Part shown: positions 24,480-36,226 of the stretch, piece by piece
Position numbering within the stretch: position 1 is the first letter of the stretch
How the letters are laid out: each line of letters opens with the position of its first letter
NCBI GenBank assembly: GCA_946811695.1
Contig: OX328125.1
Span: 111,933,467 to 111,997,466 of the forward strand
From: Gonocerus acuteangulatus
Lineage: Eukaryota > Arthropoda > Insecta > Hemiptera > Coreidae
Direction: 5' to 3'
DNA length: 64,000 nucleotides
Program-made: the position numbers and the translations under genes
Notes under the pieces: model-generated
Seen by the model: only the letters and a program-made list of their open reading frames with translations
The model's database searches: none
Told to the model about the DNA's origin: nothing

Positions 24480-24680
24480 AATTGCGAGAACATCGTCCAC
24501 ATATCTTAGCCAGAGCTTCGGTTTGTGTTCGGTCTTCTCCATTAACCGCCTTTCAAAGTCCTCCATGAAAATATCGGCCACAACTGGTGAGAGGCGGCTG
24601 CCCATGGCCACGCCATCCTTCTGCTGGTACAGGACTCCTCTGTATTGGAAGTAGCACGAAGCCAGCACAAGGACAACACG
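24480..24680 (-). pseudogene. Penelope-like reverse transcriptase fragment
   Basis: Minus-strand frame reads QYRGVLYQQKDGVAMGS, then LSPVVADIFMEDFE and LRYVDDVLAIW: the Penelope-like RT motifs around the catalytic YVDD. It is cut on the left by the LINE and meets, on the right, an oppositely oriented piece of the same kind of element. Confidence 0.82.
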
Positions 24681-24682
24681 CT

Positions 24683-25201
24683 GCTAACTACAGGCTGGGG
24701 CGCACCAAAACTTCTGCGGTGGCAACACACGGAGAACAGTGCCCCAGGCAAGTATTATTCGACCGAGCCAAGACCCTAGCCAAGGAAACCAGCTTGACAA
24801 GGAGACTAATTAGAGAAGCCATCGAAATACATAAGCATCCAATAAACTTCAATAGGGAAGATGGCCTCATCCTACCGGACATTTGGCGGCCCATCCTTAA
24901 GAATATAGAGGAGAAAACAGGGACTCAAGACGACCAGCGCCCCACACGGACCAACTGACGAACTACAGACGACGGACGAACGACGAAGACAGCCCTCGAG
25001 CCCTATTGGCCCACGGACCCCCTACACCATTGGCCCGCATAGTCTACCGAAGCAGGGCTATAAAGGAGGGAAAATCCGGGAAAAATTCATTCCCTTGATA
25101 ACCACCGAGGACGACACATAGCAGCCTGAAGAAGTCGGAGATGAACCCGACGAAATATTGCGATGGAGAGAGGAGCGACACCGCTGGAGAAAGAAGCCGT
25201 T

Positions 25202-25205
<4 letters not shown>
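24683..25205 (+). mobile_element. Penelope-like element 3' part: GIY-YIG end and terminal repeat
   Basis: Plus-strand frame to 24958 encodes the C-terminal part of the endonuclease domain, with RRLIREAIEIHKHPINFNR and DIWRPIL, a conserved Penelope tail. It is followed by the terminal sequence that recurs inverted at 19918-20077. A hammerhead-like variant (CTGAAGA, stem GTCGG/CCGAC, GAAA) is at 25126-25155. Its head-to-head position against the RT fragment suggests a 5' inversion or two copies. Confidence 0.78.

Positions 25206-25252
<47 letters not shown>
25206..25252. repeat. (TA)n array
   Basis: TA array directly at the Penelope-like terminus, as at 19858-19917. Confidence 0.95.
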
Positions 25253-25254
<2 letters not shown>

Positions 25255-25390
25255 GTATGTATATTGTTTATGTTCCCTCCTTTTCAATTTATTTTTGTTT
25301 ACATTTTTTTCTTTATAGCATTAAATACACTTCTTTTTATCATGTTTTGGTTGGTGAAAATTATTTATTCTTTTCTGAAATTTCATTTGA

Positions 25391-25600
25391 AATGGATCTC
25401 CCAAGAGACCACATACGCCATGTTATGCTTTTAGAATTCGATAATGGAGAAAATGCTGCTTCAACTCATTGAAAACTTGTAAAAATATATGGCGAAAATG
25501 TCATTAGTGAGCGACAAGTGCATCGGTGGTTTGAACGATTTTGAGCGGGAAACCGCAAGCTTGAAGATGAGGCTCGTACAGGTAATCAAAACTCTAAACA
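25391..25600 (+). pseudogene. Mariner transposase N-terminal fossil
   Basis: Frames across 25391-25600 read HIRHVMLLEFDNGENA, KIYGENVISERQVHRWFERF and a KLEDEARTG-like end: the HTH-48 domain of SETMAR/mariner transposases, with stop codons. No catalytic domain follows. Confidence 0.75.
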
Positions 25601-25847
25601 ATACCATAAAAATCAGGCAAATCGGTTATAAGACACTTTCTTATGTGATGTGTTAATTAACAAAAAAAGTTTAGCAAATAAGCAGTAGTTTTATACAGAG
25701 GTTAGTTAAGAGTAAAACAAATTATTGAAGAAACCAAGTAAAATATATTTCAAATATAAGCGCCACTAGTTTAAATACATTGAATTTCACATTAGATACA
25801 TCGTACAGCATAAATATGAAATTTGTAGTGAACTGGGTGTGTTCCGA

Positions 25848-26140
25848 AAGTAATGCTATTGAATTTCCCGTGCCGCTTTATTGGTCGGAGTAGGATCGGT
25901 CAACTTGGGGTAGGTGGAGGAAGCTCAAAGCTTTGCTGCGAAAGAGGTCTGAGTGCTCTCCAAGCTTTGAAAACAGCTGGATGTCAGTTTTTGTAATATG
26001 GAACAATATTACGCGAATCAGTTATGTACTAAACTGAGAAAATCTTTTGATGAGACTAAAAAAATGATTTGTTAGGCTTACTGGGAGTCTTCTCTGTCTT
26101 ATTCTCAAGTTTTGAGGTGGCTAACAACGATTTTTGGGTG
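25848..26140 (+). pseudogene. Second mariner fossil (5' end and transposase N terminus)
   Basis: GGTGTGTTCCGAAAGTAATG resembles a mariner inverted terminus and is followed, at about 26000, by a start reading MEQYYANQLCTKLRKSF and SYSQVLRWL, the mariner N-terminal region, with a stop in between. It differs in sequence from the 25391 fossil, so it is a separate family. Confidence 0.65.
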
Positions 26141-26235
26141 GGTTATGTACAGGTTTTCACCCTCTTCTGTTATGAAGTCAGCCTTATAAGCGGGGTTCCC
26201 CCCATGGAGGAAGGGAAGAACCGCACTAAAAAGTA
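26140..26235 (-). mobile_element. SINE family D fragment
   Basis: GCCTTATAAGCGGGGTTCCC and CCATGGAGGAAGGGAAGAAC match the SINE D body. Confidence 0.45.
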
Positions 26236-26907
26236 AGGTAGTAGAGGAAAGGGGCAAAAATAAAACATTAACTAATATGCAATTTTTTAACATTTATTTT
26301 TTAAAAAAAAAGTATTTCTGTATACACACAAAATGAAATTTTAGTTCAATCAACTAATCTTTATTTTTTGATAATGAATATTGTAGGGTTCTATTTATTT
26401 TCAAATCTTACAGCTAATTCTAACATCACAATTATAATAATTGAATTCATAGAACATTTAACCTCTTAAGAAAATACAAATCACTGTTTCTGATAACTCA
26501 AGACTTATTGACTTGGAATCAGAGTCAATAAAGCAACTGATTGATCAAAACATTGAAATACAGATTGAAGTTCTTTCAATTGCATTTTAATTGAAATCAT
26601 CAATCAATTTTGTTTCATTGACAACATTATTTCTAATTTTATTATTTATTATTTTTCAATTTGCTACACTTCATCAGAAGTCGATGAGCTGTTCGAATAT
26701 AACAGGGGGACATCACATCACATTGTGGCATTTAAACGCAGTAGTTTCCTCAGTTCTTTTTAATGGTGCATAGAGTTCCATAACCATCATTGCCCCACTA
26801 TCATTATTCTTCATCAAGACAATTCCTGGGCACGCAGGCTTCTTCTGATACAACGATGATTGGAGTGATGAATTTTCACATCGTCCTATGAAGGAGTCCT
26901 AGCAATA
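26236..26907. other. Intergenic / GTPBP3 3' flank
   Basis: AT-rich sequence 3' of GTPBP3. The only candidate signal is a minus-strand AATAAA at 26650-26645, about 260 nt past the stop. Confidence 0.4.
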
Positions 26908-27145
26908 TTACTTCCCAATACAAAAGTCCCGAAAGATTACATCAAGAAGTTGCTCTGCTGATATTTTCCCTGTAAGCCTTCCAATGCAGTTCATCGCCTT
27001 TCTCAATTCTTCAGCACAAAGATCCACAGACATCTGGCGAGATTCCATTTCAATAAATCGATTCAAACAAGACAGACATTCTTCCAAGCAATACCGCTGG
27101 TAAGGTTTGCTGAAGCCCGCCTGAGCCCTTTTCGGATCTCCACAC
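26908..27145 (-). CDS. GTPBP3: GTPBP3 exon 9 (C-terminal FCIGK)
   Basis: Acceptor TTTCCCCAG; the first G completes a Leu codon. Helical C-terminal domain ending [13 protein letters not shown] and TAA at 26910-26908. The Cys in this motif is needed in bacterial MnmE for modification activity. Confidence 0.95.
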
Positions 27146-30100
27146 CTGGGGAAAAAATGTGGAAAATGATATAATAAATCAATACCATAAAAATGTATAG
27201 ACCATAAATAAATATTTAGTATTTTCATAATTAAATAAATAATTATCTACTATATATTTGTCAAATACCTCTCACTCACACACTCACTCACTCACTCACT
27301 CACTCACTCACTGACCTATCATCTCCCAGCCCCAAACCACTTGACAGAAAATTTTGAAATTTTGCATGGACACTCCCTTTATAACGTAAACACTCGCTAA
27401 GAAAGGATTTTTTGATATTCAAATTTTTAAGTATTTTTAAAGGGGTTTAAAGTTTTAGTTAGTTAGAGCAGGCAAGCCTAGGCAGCATGCGTTGCTAGGA
27501 CAATAACATGTTACCTGTTAACGTACTGTATCTATTTCATAATATTATTTTTCTTTGTGGTTAATTTTAACTATGATGGCAGACCTCTTGAATTACTAGA
27601 AATAAACTGTGATTTTGCCCCTCATAGAGTTTACGTTATACCTGGTGATGGTCCATTTGAGGTAATAATATCCCAAACCCTTGCACAGCCTCCTCATCCA
27701 TCAACATCCCCAGTCAGAGCACTTGGTAATGATCGCGAATATAATGGGTGTTTCCAAATGACATATTTGAAACATAAATTTTTAAATTTTAACGTACATT
27801 TATTATTGGCAACGAATTTTAACCTGTACTGGTTAAACTGCTGTTACTGATAACCTATAAATAACGGGATATCTCTACGTTATCTGTTACTGGTCCGGGG
27901 CGCCCCAATGTCAAGAAACATTATATTTTGATTACTTATCAATTGATGAATAACTAATAGTTTGACAGGAACCGTGCTGAAATTAACTGCACAAAATTAT
28001 ATAGTAGCGTTAATTTTGATGATACATTATTTAACACAATAAAATAACTACTCATCTGCCGTAACGAAGCACGGGTATTCAGCTAGTTTAGTATAAAAAT
28101 TATTTAGTATTTTATTTAGTTTTTTAGTATATAAATAATTATTTAGTATTTAAATTATTATTATTATTTAGTATTTATATTAGAGCTCTAATGCTAGGTA
28201 ATGTTTTAATGTGCAAAATAAAAGAAAATATGAACATTATTAAAAATAACTGAATACCAGGTTCAAAATCGTATGATTCCAATTAATAGGAGTTTCAAAA
28301 TTTTAATTAAGATAACGGGGCGCCACCATTATCCGCGCAATCGACAGTAGGATTTACCCCTCAAGAGAAATCAATCAATTCATGCTAAGCGACAAACTTC
28401 TTTAAACAATCAACTTCTATAACCAAATTTAACAAATCCATTTTTCCCTTATTAACTAACTATTGAACTTGCACATGGACTTGAATTATTATTATTTATT
28501 ATTGTTTACAGAACATATTGGTAGTGATTCTGTCACGAATTGGTATAAAATGTCATTATTATTAAAACCTTGATAAAGTAATCAAAAACATACAATAGTA
28601 TTGTGGAATAATAAATAAGATTCTATGACACACAGTAACATGCTAAATCCCTAGGTATAGCCTGTTCAGATAAACCCAGGGATTTAGGGGGCTATAGCAG
28701 ACTATTTCAATGACAAAACAAAATAATAATTTACTCACAAATGTTTTAACTTAGTTGTCGTTTTTTTAAGTAAATTTTCTATTCCGTAGTCAGTTGTGCA
28801 TGAGATTTCACAAACGTAACTCGAATCCCTTACATTTGGATGTATAATGTCAGTAGAAGATATCAGATCTACTTTATTCAGAACAATCATCCCTTGAGAA
28901 TTTCCTACAGAACTGGCTACTTTTCCATCTAGAATCTCTCTCAAATTATCACACTGCAAAATCTGAGACTCAATTCCCAAGGACGTGATCCAGGCTTTAA
29001 AATATGTTTTGAATTCTTTCGAAGATATTGATTTTATATTTCTGTTTCGTGCCCATTCCATAAGAAGAGAAACATCCAAAATAAAAATGAGGAGATCTGA
29101 AGCATCAGCACAGATAATAGCTCTAGAAATTCCTTCCGCTTCAACTGGGTCAGCTGGGTTTTCACGAAGTCCTATAATAAACCCAAATAATTAATTAGCC
29201 AATTTTTTTAAACCATTTAGAATTCACTTATAATGATTAAGTACATATAATAATGAATTGTATTTTAATGTCCACAGAAATACGACAACATGGATTTTAT
29301 TTTTAGATATTTTCACTATCTGTCCCAAATAAAAAGCTACAATAAAAAAAGGAAAAATCTGATTTATTTTTTTATTAGCTAGTAAAGACAAGATGTAGTG
29401 TCTACATTTGAAAGGTTATCATATATTTTTAGTAAAAATTCAACATAAAAATTTGGATCAAATATTTTTTTAAGGTTAATAAACAAACAATACATATGGA
29501 TGTAGTCAGACAAAGTCATGAAGTATAGAAGGTGACTACAGTGATAGAATTATTAGGGTGACCGCAGTGATATGAGGGGAAAATTATTTCCCGAATTTTA
29601 TTAAAGGGAACTTTTCAATGTTATCTGTCTTTCCAGATTTTAAGGTAGTGAAAGTTTGAGCACGATTAGAGTATGTTAACGTGTGTTACTGGGCGCTGAA
29701 AGTTATAAAAATGTATGTGGGCCGACTAGCGGTATTAACAGGCATTATCTCCAAAACTTCCCGTTATTTTCTCATGATTAAATGTGAAATGAAAGGCAAT
29801 GTTGTTCAGTGTTTTAATTGATGTATGTACTGTACATGTTCGTTGCTACTTGCCGAACTGAGCTATAACAGCGATTGTTATCAAATAGTAGCAATGAAGA
29901 TACATAGAATATATATTACTTTCAATAATATTGCTTTTCATTTGACACATGAATTATGAGAAAATAACAGGAAGACCCAGAGATACTGCCCGTAAATGCT
30001 GCTAGTCAGCCCACACATGTTTTTGTAACTTTGAGCACTCAGTGGCACGTGTTAGCATGCTCTAATCATGCTCAAACTTTCAATAACTTAAAATCTGGGA

Positions 30101-31828
30101 AGACTGATAACTTTGTGAAGTCCCCGTTACAGTAAAAATTAAATATATATAACAATTTGAAAGGTTCTACCCATCTTATCTGATCACACCCTTCCATTGT
30201 CTTCATAACTTTCAATGATATTTTTGATACAGGTACTGAAATTCTCAGAACGTTTTTTAAATATTATCAAAGTCAGTTAAAATATTTTTAGTGAATAAAA
30301 ACATTAAAAAAATCCTGCTCATCTGGTATTTCTTGGAAGAAGAATCAAAATGTAAAATTTATTTTTGTATATTAAAGGCATGAATGAATCATAAGGAACC
30401 TGCAGTGTCTGCAATGTTGAGAGGAAAGCCGTTTATATCTAGATGCGTCTGTACAACATCCCTCGTAGTCCCAGGAATAGGGCTCACAATAGCAGCAGGC
30501 CTTTTGCCTGAAAATAAAGAATATTTTAATCAAAACATTAATAAATTACTAATCCAATTCCAAGCAATATTAGCAATTATTATTATTATTTGTTTTTGCC
30601 TCCAACTTTTTCTTATAGATTTAATCTCTATCACTTTCAGATAGAACACATCCACTATTAACACAAATTCTTGATAAGTAATAGGATTCTGAACAGAAAC
30701 ATTACGATGTACTGGCTACCAGGGCATTGAAGAACTTGTGAAAAGCTCCATAGCAGATTATTATGCTGAAAAAAAGTAAGACATAAGGCACTTGACGTTC
30801 AACTAATAACAGGGGAAAAAAATGAAAAATAAAAAAACATTTAAAAATGTAAAGTTTTTGGGCCAGCTAGAGAAGGAACAGAATATATATATTACTTTTT
30901 AGGTTTCTTCGCTGGGGAGATTCATTTGTGTTCTTTATACGGCATTCTCCAGTGGTCGTTTTTTTCGTGTGATATTTCGCAGAAATCCTATTCTGCTTCT
31001 TCAGACGGTTATCCATTTTGATTACTGAAGAATAGGATTTCTGCAAAATATCACACGAAAAAAACGACCACTGGAGAATGCTGTATAAATAACACAATAT
31101 TGTAATGATATTTTACATTATATATTTAAAAGTTTTAAAATTAACAAAGAAAATTCTGAAGATAATCAAAAAGCTCATTGATATGTTAAATTCATTGGGA
31201 TAAACAAATATTATTTGTTATATTTGTCTAGCAGTCTATACAGGTAGCATTGGATACCGGTAGGACACTCCCCCCAAAAACTAGTCAGTTAAAAACGAAG
31301 CTCCAGACTCATACGTGCAGTTCAGTTGAATAGAAGATCTAATCTCATACGGTAGTTCAGTCAGAAAGAAGCTACAGTCTGAATCGTGATCCAGTTAGAT
31401 GTAGTCCTAATGCAGCTCTAGTTCAGTGCATAGCTAGTCTCATATCGTCATCAGTTTTCATGAAGCCTAGGCACAATCCGTTAATGGAGATACTGTTGTA
31501 AAGAAGATCCTGTCCTATGCAGTTAATACCAAGCTGGCTTTATATCAGGTAATGCTTGTTTATCCATATGCCTGGATGTAGCTTATCCATGAGTTTTTTA
31601 TTTATTTTTTTTATTATTTAAAATTATCTCTGTTCTACTTTACTGGACTCGAACCCGACCCCTGAGATAAAGAGTTTTTAAAATTAAATATTATATAATT
31701 AGCTCGGTTCCTCCCTCCCCAATAGGGAGGAACCCCGCTTATAAGGTTGATACAATGAAGCAAATCCGACTAGAAAATTTTGCGTTTCAGAACCCCTGGA
31801 TACCGAAAATAACGGTGGTTAAAATTTG

Positions 31829-31905
<77 letters not shown>

Positions 31906-32341
31906 TTGTCTGTTCGCGGATTTCTGGCCTCCCTAATGGTCCGATTTTGATGAAATTTGGTACAAAAATCTGTCGCCCGATTTGAAAGGTCAAGTTCGTT
32001 AACCAGCAAAATCCGCCCAATGGAAGATGGCGTTTGGGGCGAAATTCGCGCAAAAAAAATCGTAACGCTTACGTTTTTGAGTTCATAAGCTTGTAAGTAC
32101 TCGTTTTATAGGCTTCTTTGGCTAGGAAAACGAATGAAACCATTTTCAAGGCGATAGCTTTAACCGTTTTTGAGAAAATTGGAAAAATAGTTTTTGAATA
32201 CCGTTTTAGCGCGGTTCCTCCCTCCCCCATAGGGAGGAACCCCGCTTATAAGGTTGATACAATGAAACAACCCGGAAGTGCCGACTAGAAAATTTCGCGT
32301 TTCAGAACCCCTAGAAACCGAAAATAACGGTGGTTCAAATT

Positions 32342-32404
<63 letters not shown>

Positions 32405-35403
32405 CTGTTCGCTCTCTAGGTAGAAGACGAATGGTCCGATTGTGATGAAATTTGGTACAAAAATCCGTCGTCTAATTGGAAAGGTCAAGTTCGTTAGCCA
32501 GCAGAATCCGCCCACTGGAAGATGGCGTTTGGGGCGAAATTCGCGCAAAAAAAATCGTAACGCTTACGTTTTTGAGTTCATAAGCTTGTAAGTACTCGTT
32601 TTATAGGCTTCTTGGGCTAGGAAAACGAATGAAACCATTTTCAAGGCGATAGCTTTAACCGTTTTCGAGAAAATTGGAAAAATAGTTTTTGAATACCGTT
32701 TTTGGTTTGGGTACTTAGAATCATGGGATTCAGTTGAAACATTTTCTGCATGTTCTACTTTCATTAAAACTAATATGTTGAAATTTTTGTTACGTTTGGA
32801 GTTTAGGAAGGGTTAGAATAAAATATTTTATTAACAGACATAAAAAGTTTTGGTAACTTTTTATACTTTCCTTAATATCTCGAAAATGGTTGAGAATCTT
32901 GGGAAACGGAATATGACCATTAGAAAGCTCATTTCAAAAATGGTTCTGATGAAAGTTTTGATTAGGCGATGTCAATCGGAGAAATAAGTGCTTAAAACTT
33001 TAAAGTAATTGATTTCGCTTATTCGAACTGTTCTTTTTGTCTTTGATTTTGGTACTTAGAATTATGGGATTCAGTTGAAACATTTTCTGCATGTTCAAAT
33101 TGTATCAACACTAATATGTTGAAATTTTAGTTACGTTTGGAGTAAAGGAAGGGTTAGAATAAAATATTTTATTAACAGACAAGAAAAGTTTTGGTAACCT
33201 TTTATACTTTCGTTAGTATCTCGAAAACCGTTGACAATCTTGGGAAGCGAAAGGTTACCATTCGAAAGCTTACTAAATGGTCTACAAAAAAGGTTCTAAA
33301 GAAAGTTTTGAATAAGCGATGTCAATCGGATAAATAAGTGCTTAAACTTTGAAGTAATTGATTTCGTTTATTCGAACGGTTCTTTTTGTCTTTGATTTTG
33401 GTACTTCGAATTATGGGATTCAGTTGAAACATTTTCTGCTTGTTCTAATTTCATCAAAACTAGTATGCTGAAAATTTACTTACGTTTGGAGTTAAGAAAG
33501 GGTTAAATTAAAATAATTTATTAATAGAGATGAAAAGCTTTGGAAACTTCGTATACTTTCCTTAATTTTATTTATTTATTAATTATAGGTGCTTCTACTG
33601 CCAAGGTCATTAGCACACTTTCCTTAATATCTCGAAAACGGTTGAGAATCTTGGTAAACGGATGGTTTCCATTCGAAAGCTTACTAAATGCTCTAGAAAA
33701 CAGGTTCTGAAGAAAGTTTTGATTAGGCGATGTCAAACGGAGAAATAAGTACATATAACTTAGAAGTTTGATAAACGATAATTGATTTCGTTTATTTATA
33801 CGGTTCTTTTTGTCTGTTTTTATTTCTTGTTATTTTGTTATTGCTTCTAGGAGGAGGATGTATTTCTCAATAAAACAGGGGAATAAATACAAATTCTTTG
33901 AACCTGTAACAGAACTGAAAACGTAAATATTCTCTGTGTAGAGTCAGTCCGGGTCGAGGTAGTAGGCCGGTTCAGGTAGGCTTTTATTGCACTTCATAAA
34001 TCAAGATTCATTGTTCTCATCAAGCATTCTAGGACAGCTGACAGTTAACTTTACCTGTAGGAAGTCATGCAGCCAAATTCTATACTAGAAATATAATTAT
34101 ATTTTGTGGTTGAATGTGGCCGTAGTTCAATAAAAAATAACACTACTTTCTCATTTTCATGTACAATTTTATTTTGTTTAATTGCATTTAAAAGTAAAAT
34201 GGATATGTTTGCACTGCAAGTTAAGTAAATTAGAAATATATTCGTAGAAGAGTCTTCGTAGACCGAAACTTGGGACGGCAGAAAGAGTAATTTCTGCTTA
34301 GGATAGTTTCATCCCTAGCCGAAAATCATGTTTTTTTGTTTTTTTTCATATTTGTTTACATTAGGAATGATCCAAACAAAGTAATAACTGTTTCTATTCT
34401 AAGTCTACAAAATAACACTAGGGATATGAATGGAACCGCGCTAAGATGACGCAGTTCCTGCGAGTCGGACTTTTTTGGTTTGGGTACTTAGAATCATGGG
34501 ATTCAGTTGAAACATTTTTTGCATGTTTTACTATCATTAAAACTAATATGTTGAAATTTTGGTTACGTTTGGAGTTAAGGAAGGGTTAGAATAAAATATT
34601 TTATTAACAGACATAAAAAGTTTTGGTAACTTTGTATATTTTCCTTAATATCTCGAAAAAGGTTGAGAACCTTGGTAAATAAAAGAATACCATTAGAAAG
34701 CTTACTAAATGCTCTACAAAAAAGGTTCTGATGAAAGTTTTGATTAGGCGATGTCAATCGGAGAAATAAGTGCTTAAAACATTAAAGTAATTGATTTTGC
34801 TTATTCGAACTGTTCTTTTTGTCTGTTTTTATTCCTTGTTATTTTTTAATTGCTTATAGTTGGATAATGTATTTTGCAATAAAACAGATTAGGCAAAATA
34901 AGAAAAACAATTCATTGTTAGAAATATAGCTTGCCAAGAGAAAAAGATTCGATGACGTCTTTTGAACATTTTCAATTGCCTTTATGCTGTTGGTTTTTTT
35001 ATTTTATTTTTTAATTGATTTTATCTGTAGAATTATTACTATAGTAAAAGAACACAGGAATATGTGAAAATTTTTGATATTTTCCAATTCATTGAAACGT
35101 ATGAAATGAAGTATCGGTAGAAGAGGTTTCTAGGGTCTTGCGGACCCGACCCCAGGTAAAGCCATAAAACCCTTTGAACAAAGGCCGAGGAAAATATTAT
35201 CTGTTTCTATTCTATGCTTTTCAAATGAGAATAGGGATATGAACAGGAACCGGGATCTCCCGTGTTCTAATGGCTAGCGCCTTGGATTCATAAGCGGGAG
35301 ATGGTGGGTTCGATTCCAGGAATTTTATCATCCCACGGCTCGCTGGTAAAATTCCTCGCTACACCCTGGACGTCGGCGCTAATGACCTAGATGTAGATGC
35401 GCC

Positions 35404-35447
<44 letters not shown>

Positions 35448-36171
35448 AACTGTAACCGCGCTAAGATGAAGCAGTTCCTGCGAGTCGGACTTTTTTTAAT
35501 TTAAATTATAACATATTGGCGACCCAATGTGGCGCATTCTTTAATTTAAAAATATTTTAAATCATTCTTTTAATTTAAATTATAACATTTTGGCACATCA
35601 ACGTGTGGCTATTATAAAATTTTTATTTTAAATTATAACAATATATATATATATCTTATTGGCACCTCTGGTCAACATAAACGGGTTTATTCCCTATAGA
35701 GGGAGAGAAAAAGTGTACTAAAAGTATACATTTAAATCTAATAGCACAACACTTTTGGCTTTATAAAAGAATTTTGCTGAATAAAAGACCTAACTTCACC
35801 TATTGTTCAATGAAACACGCTAAAAAGCCTGCATTCAAAAGCTGCGATTGAGAATTCTATGATTCGATGTATGAACATCATTCAATTAGGAAAAGATGAT
35901 ATTTTAATAACTCTTGGCGCTATTTTCTTATCAATGTAACACATTGGGGGCGGCAATGCTTACTGAAATATAAGTTGAATCTTGTATAAGAACAGATTAG
36001 AAACTTACTCAGTACATTCAACAAGCTGCTTTTCCCAGAGTTTGGGGCTCCAAGAATTGTCAGATTAACTCCTTCACGAATCCTTTCTCCTCTTCTACCA
36101 TCTTCGATGTGTCTCTGAAATGTATATAATATAAATATATAACCCTCATTTAATATAATGATGTTTAATAA

Positions 36172-36226
<55 letters not shown>

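Larger units (their letters stand above)
20078..24480 (-). mobile_element. Jockey-type LINE, nearly full length, with poly(A), inserted in a Penelope-like element
   Basis: On the minus strand: ORF1 with three CCHC-like knuckles (24183-23177, one frameshift), ORF2 with an AP endonuclease (23180-22398), then RT (about 21900-20518), a 3' UTR of about 390 bp and a poly(A) tail (poly-T, 20078-20123). ORF1 stop and ORF2 start overlap as ATGA at 23177-23180. Both flanks are Penelope-like sequence, so the LINE is the younger insertion. The 5' end is approximate: RT of the host element breaks off near 24480. Confidence 0.85.
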
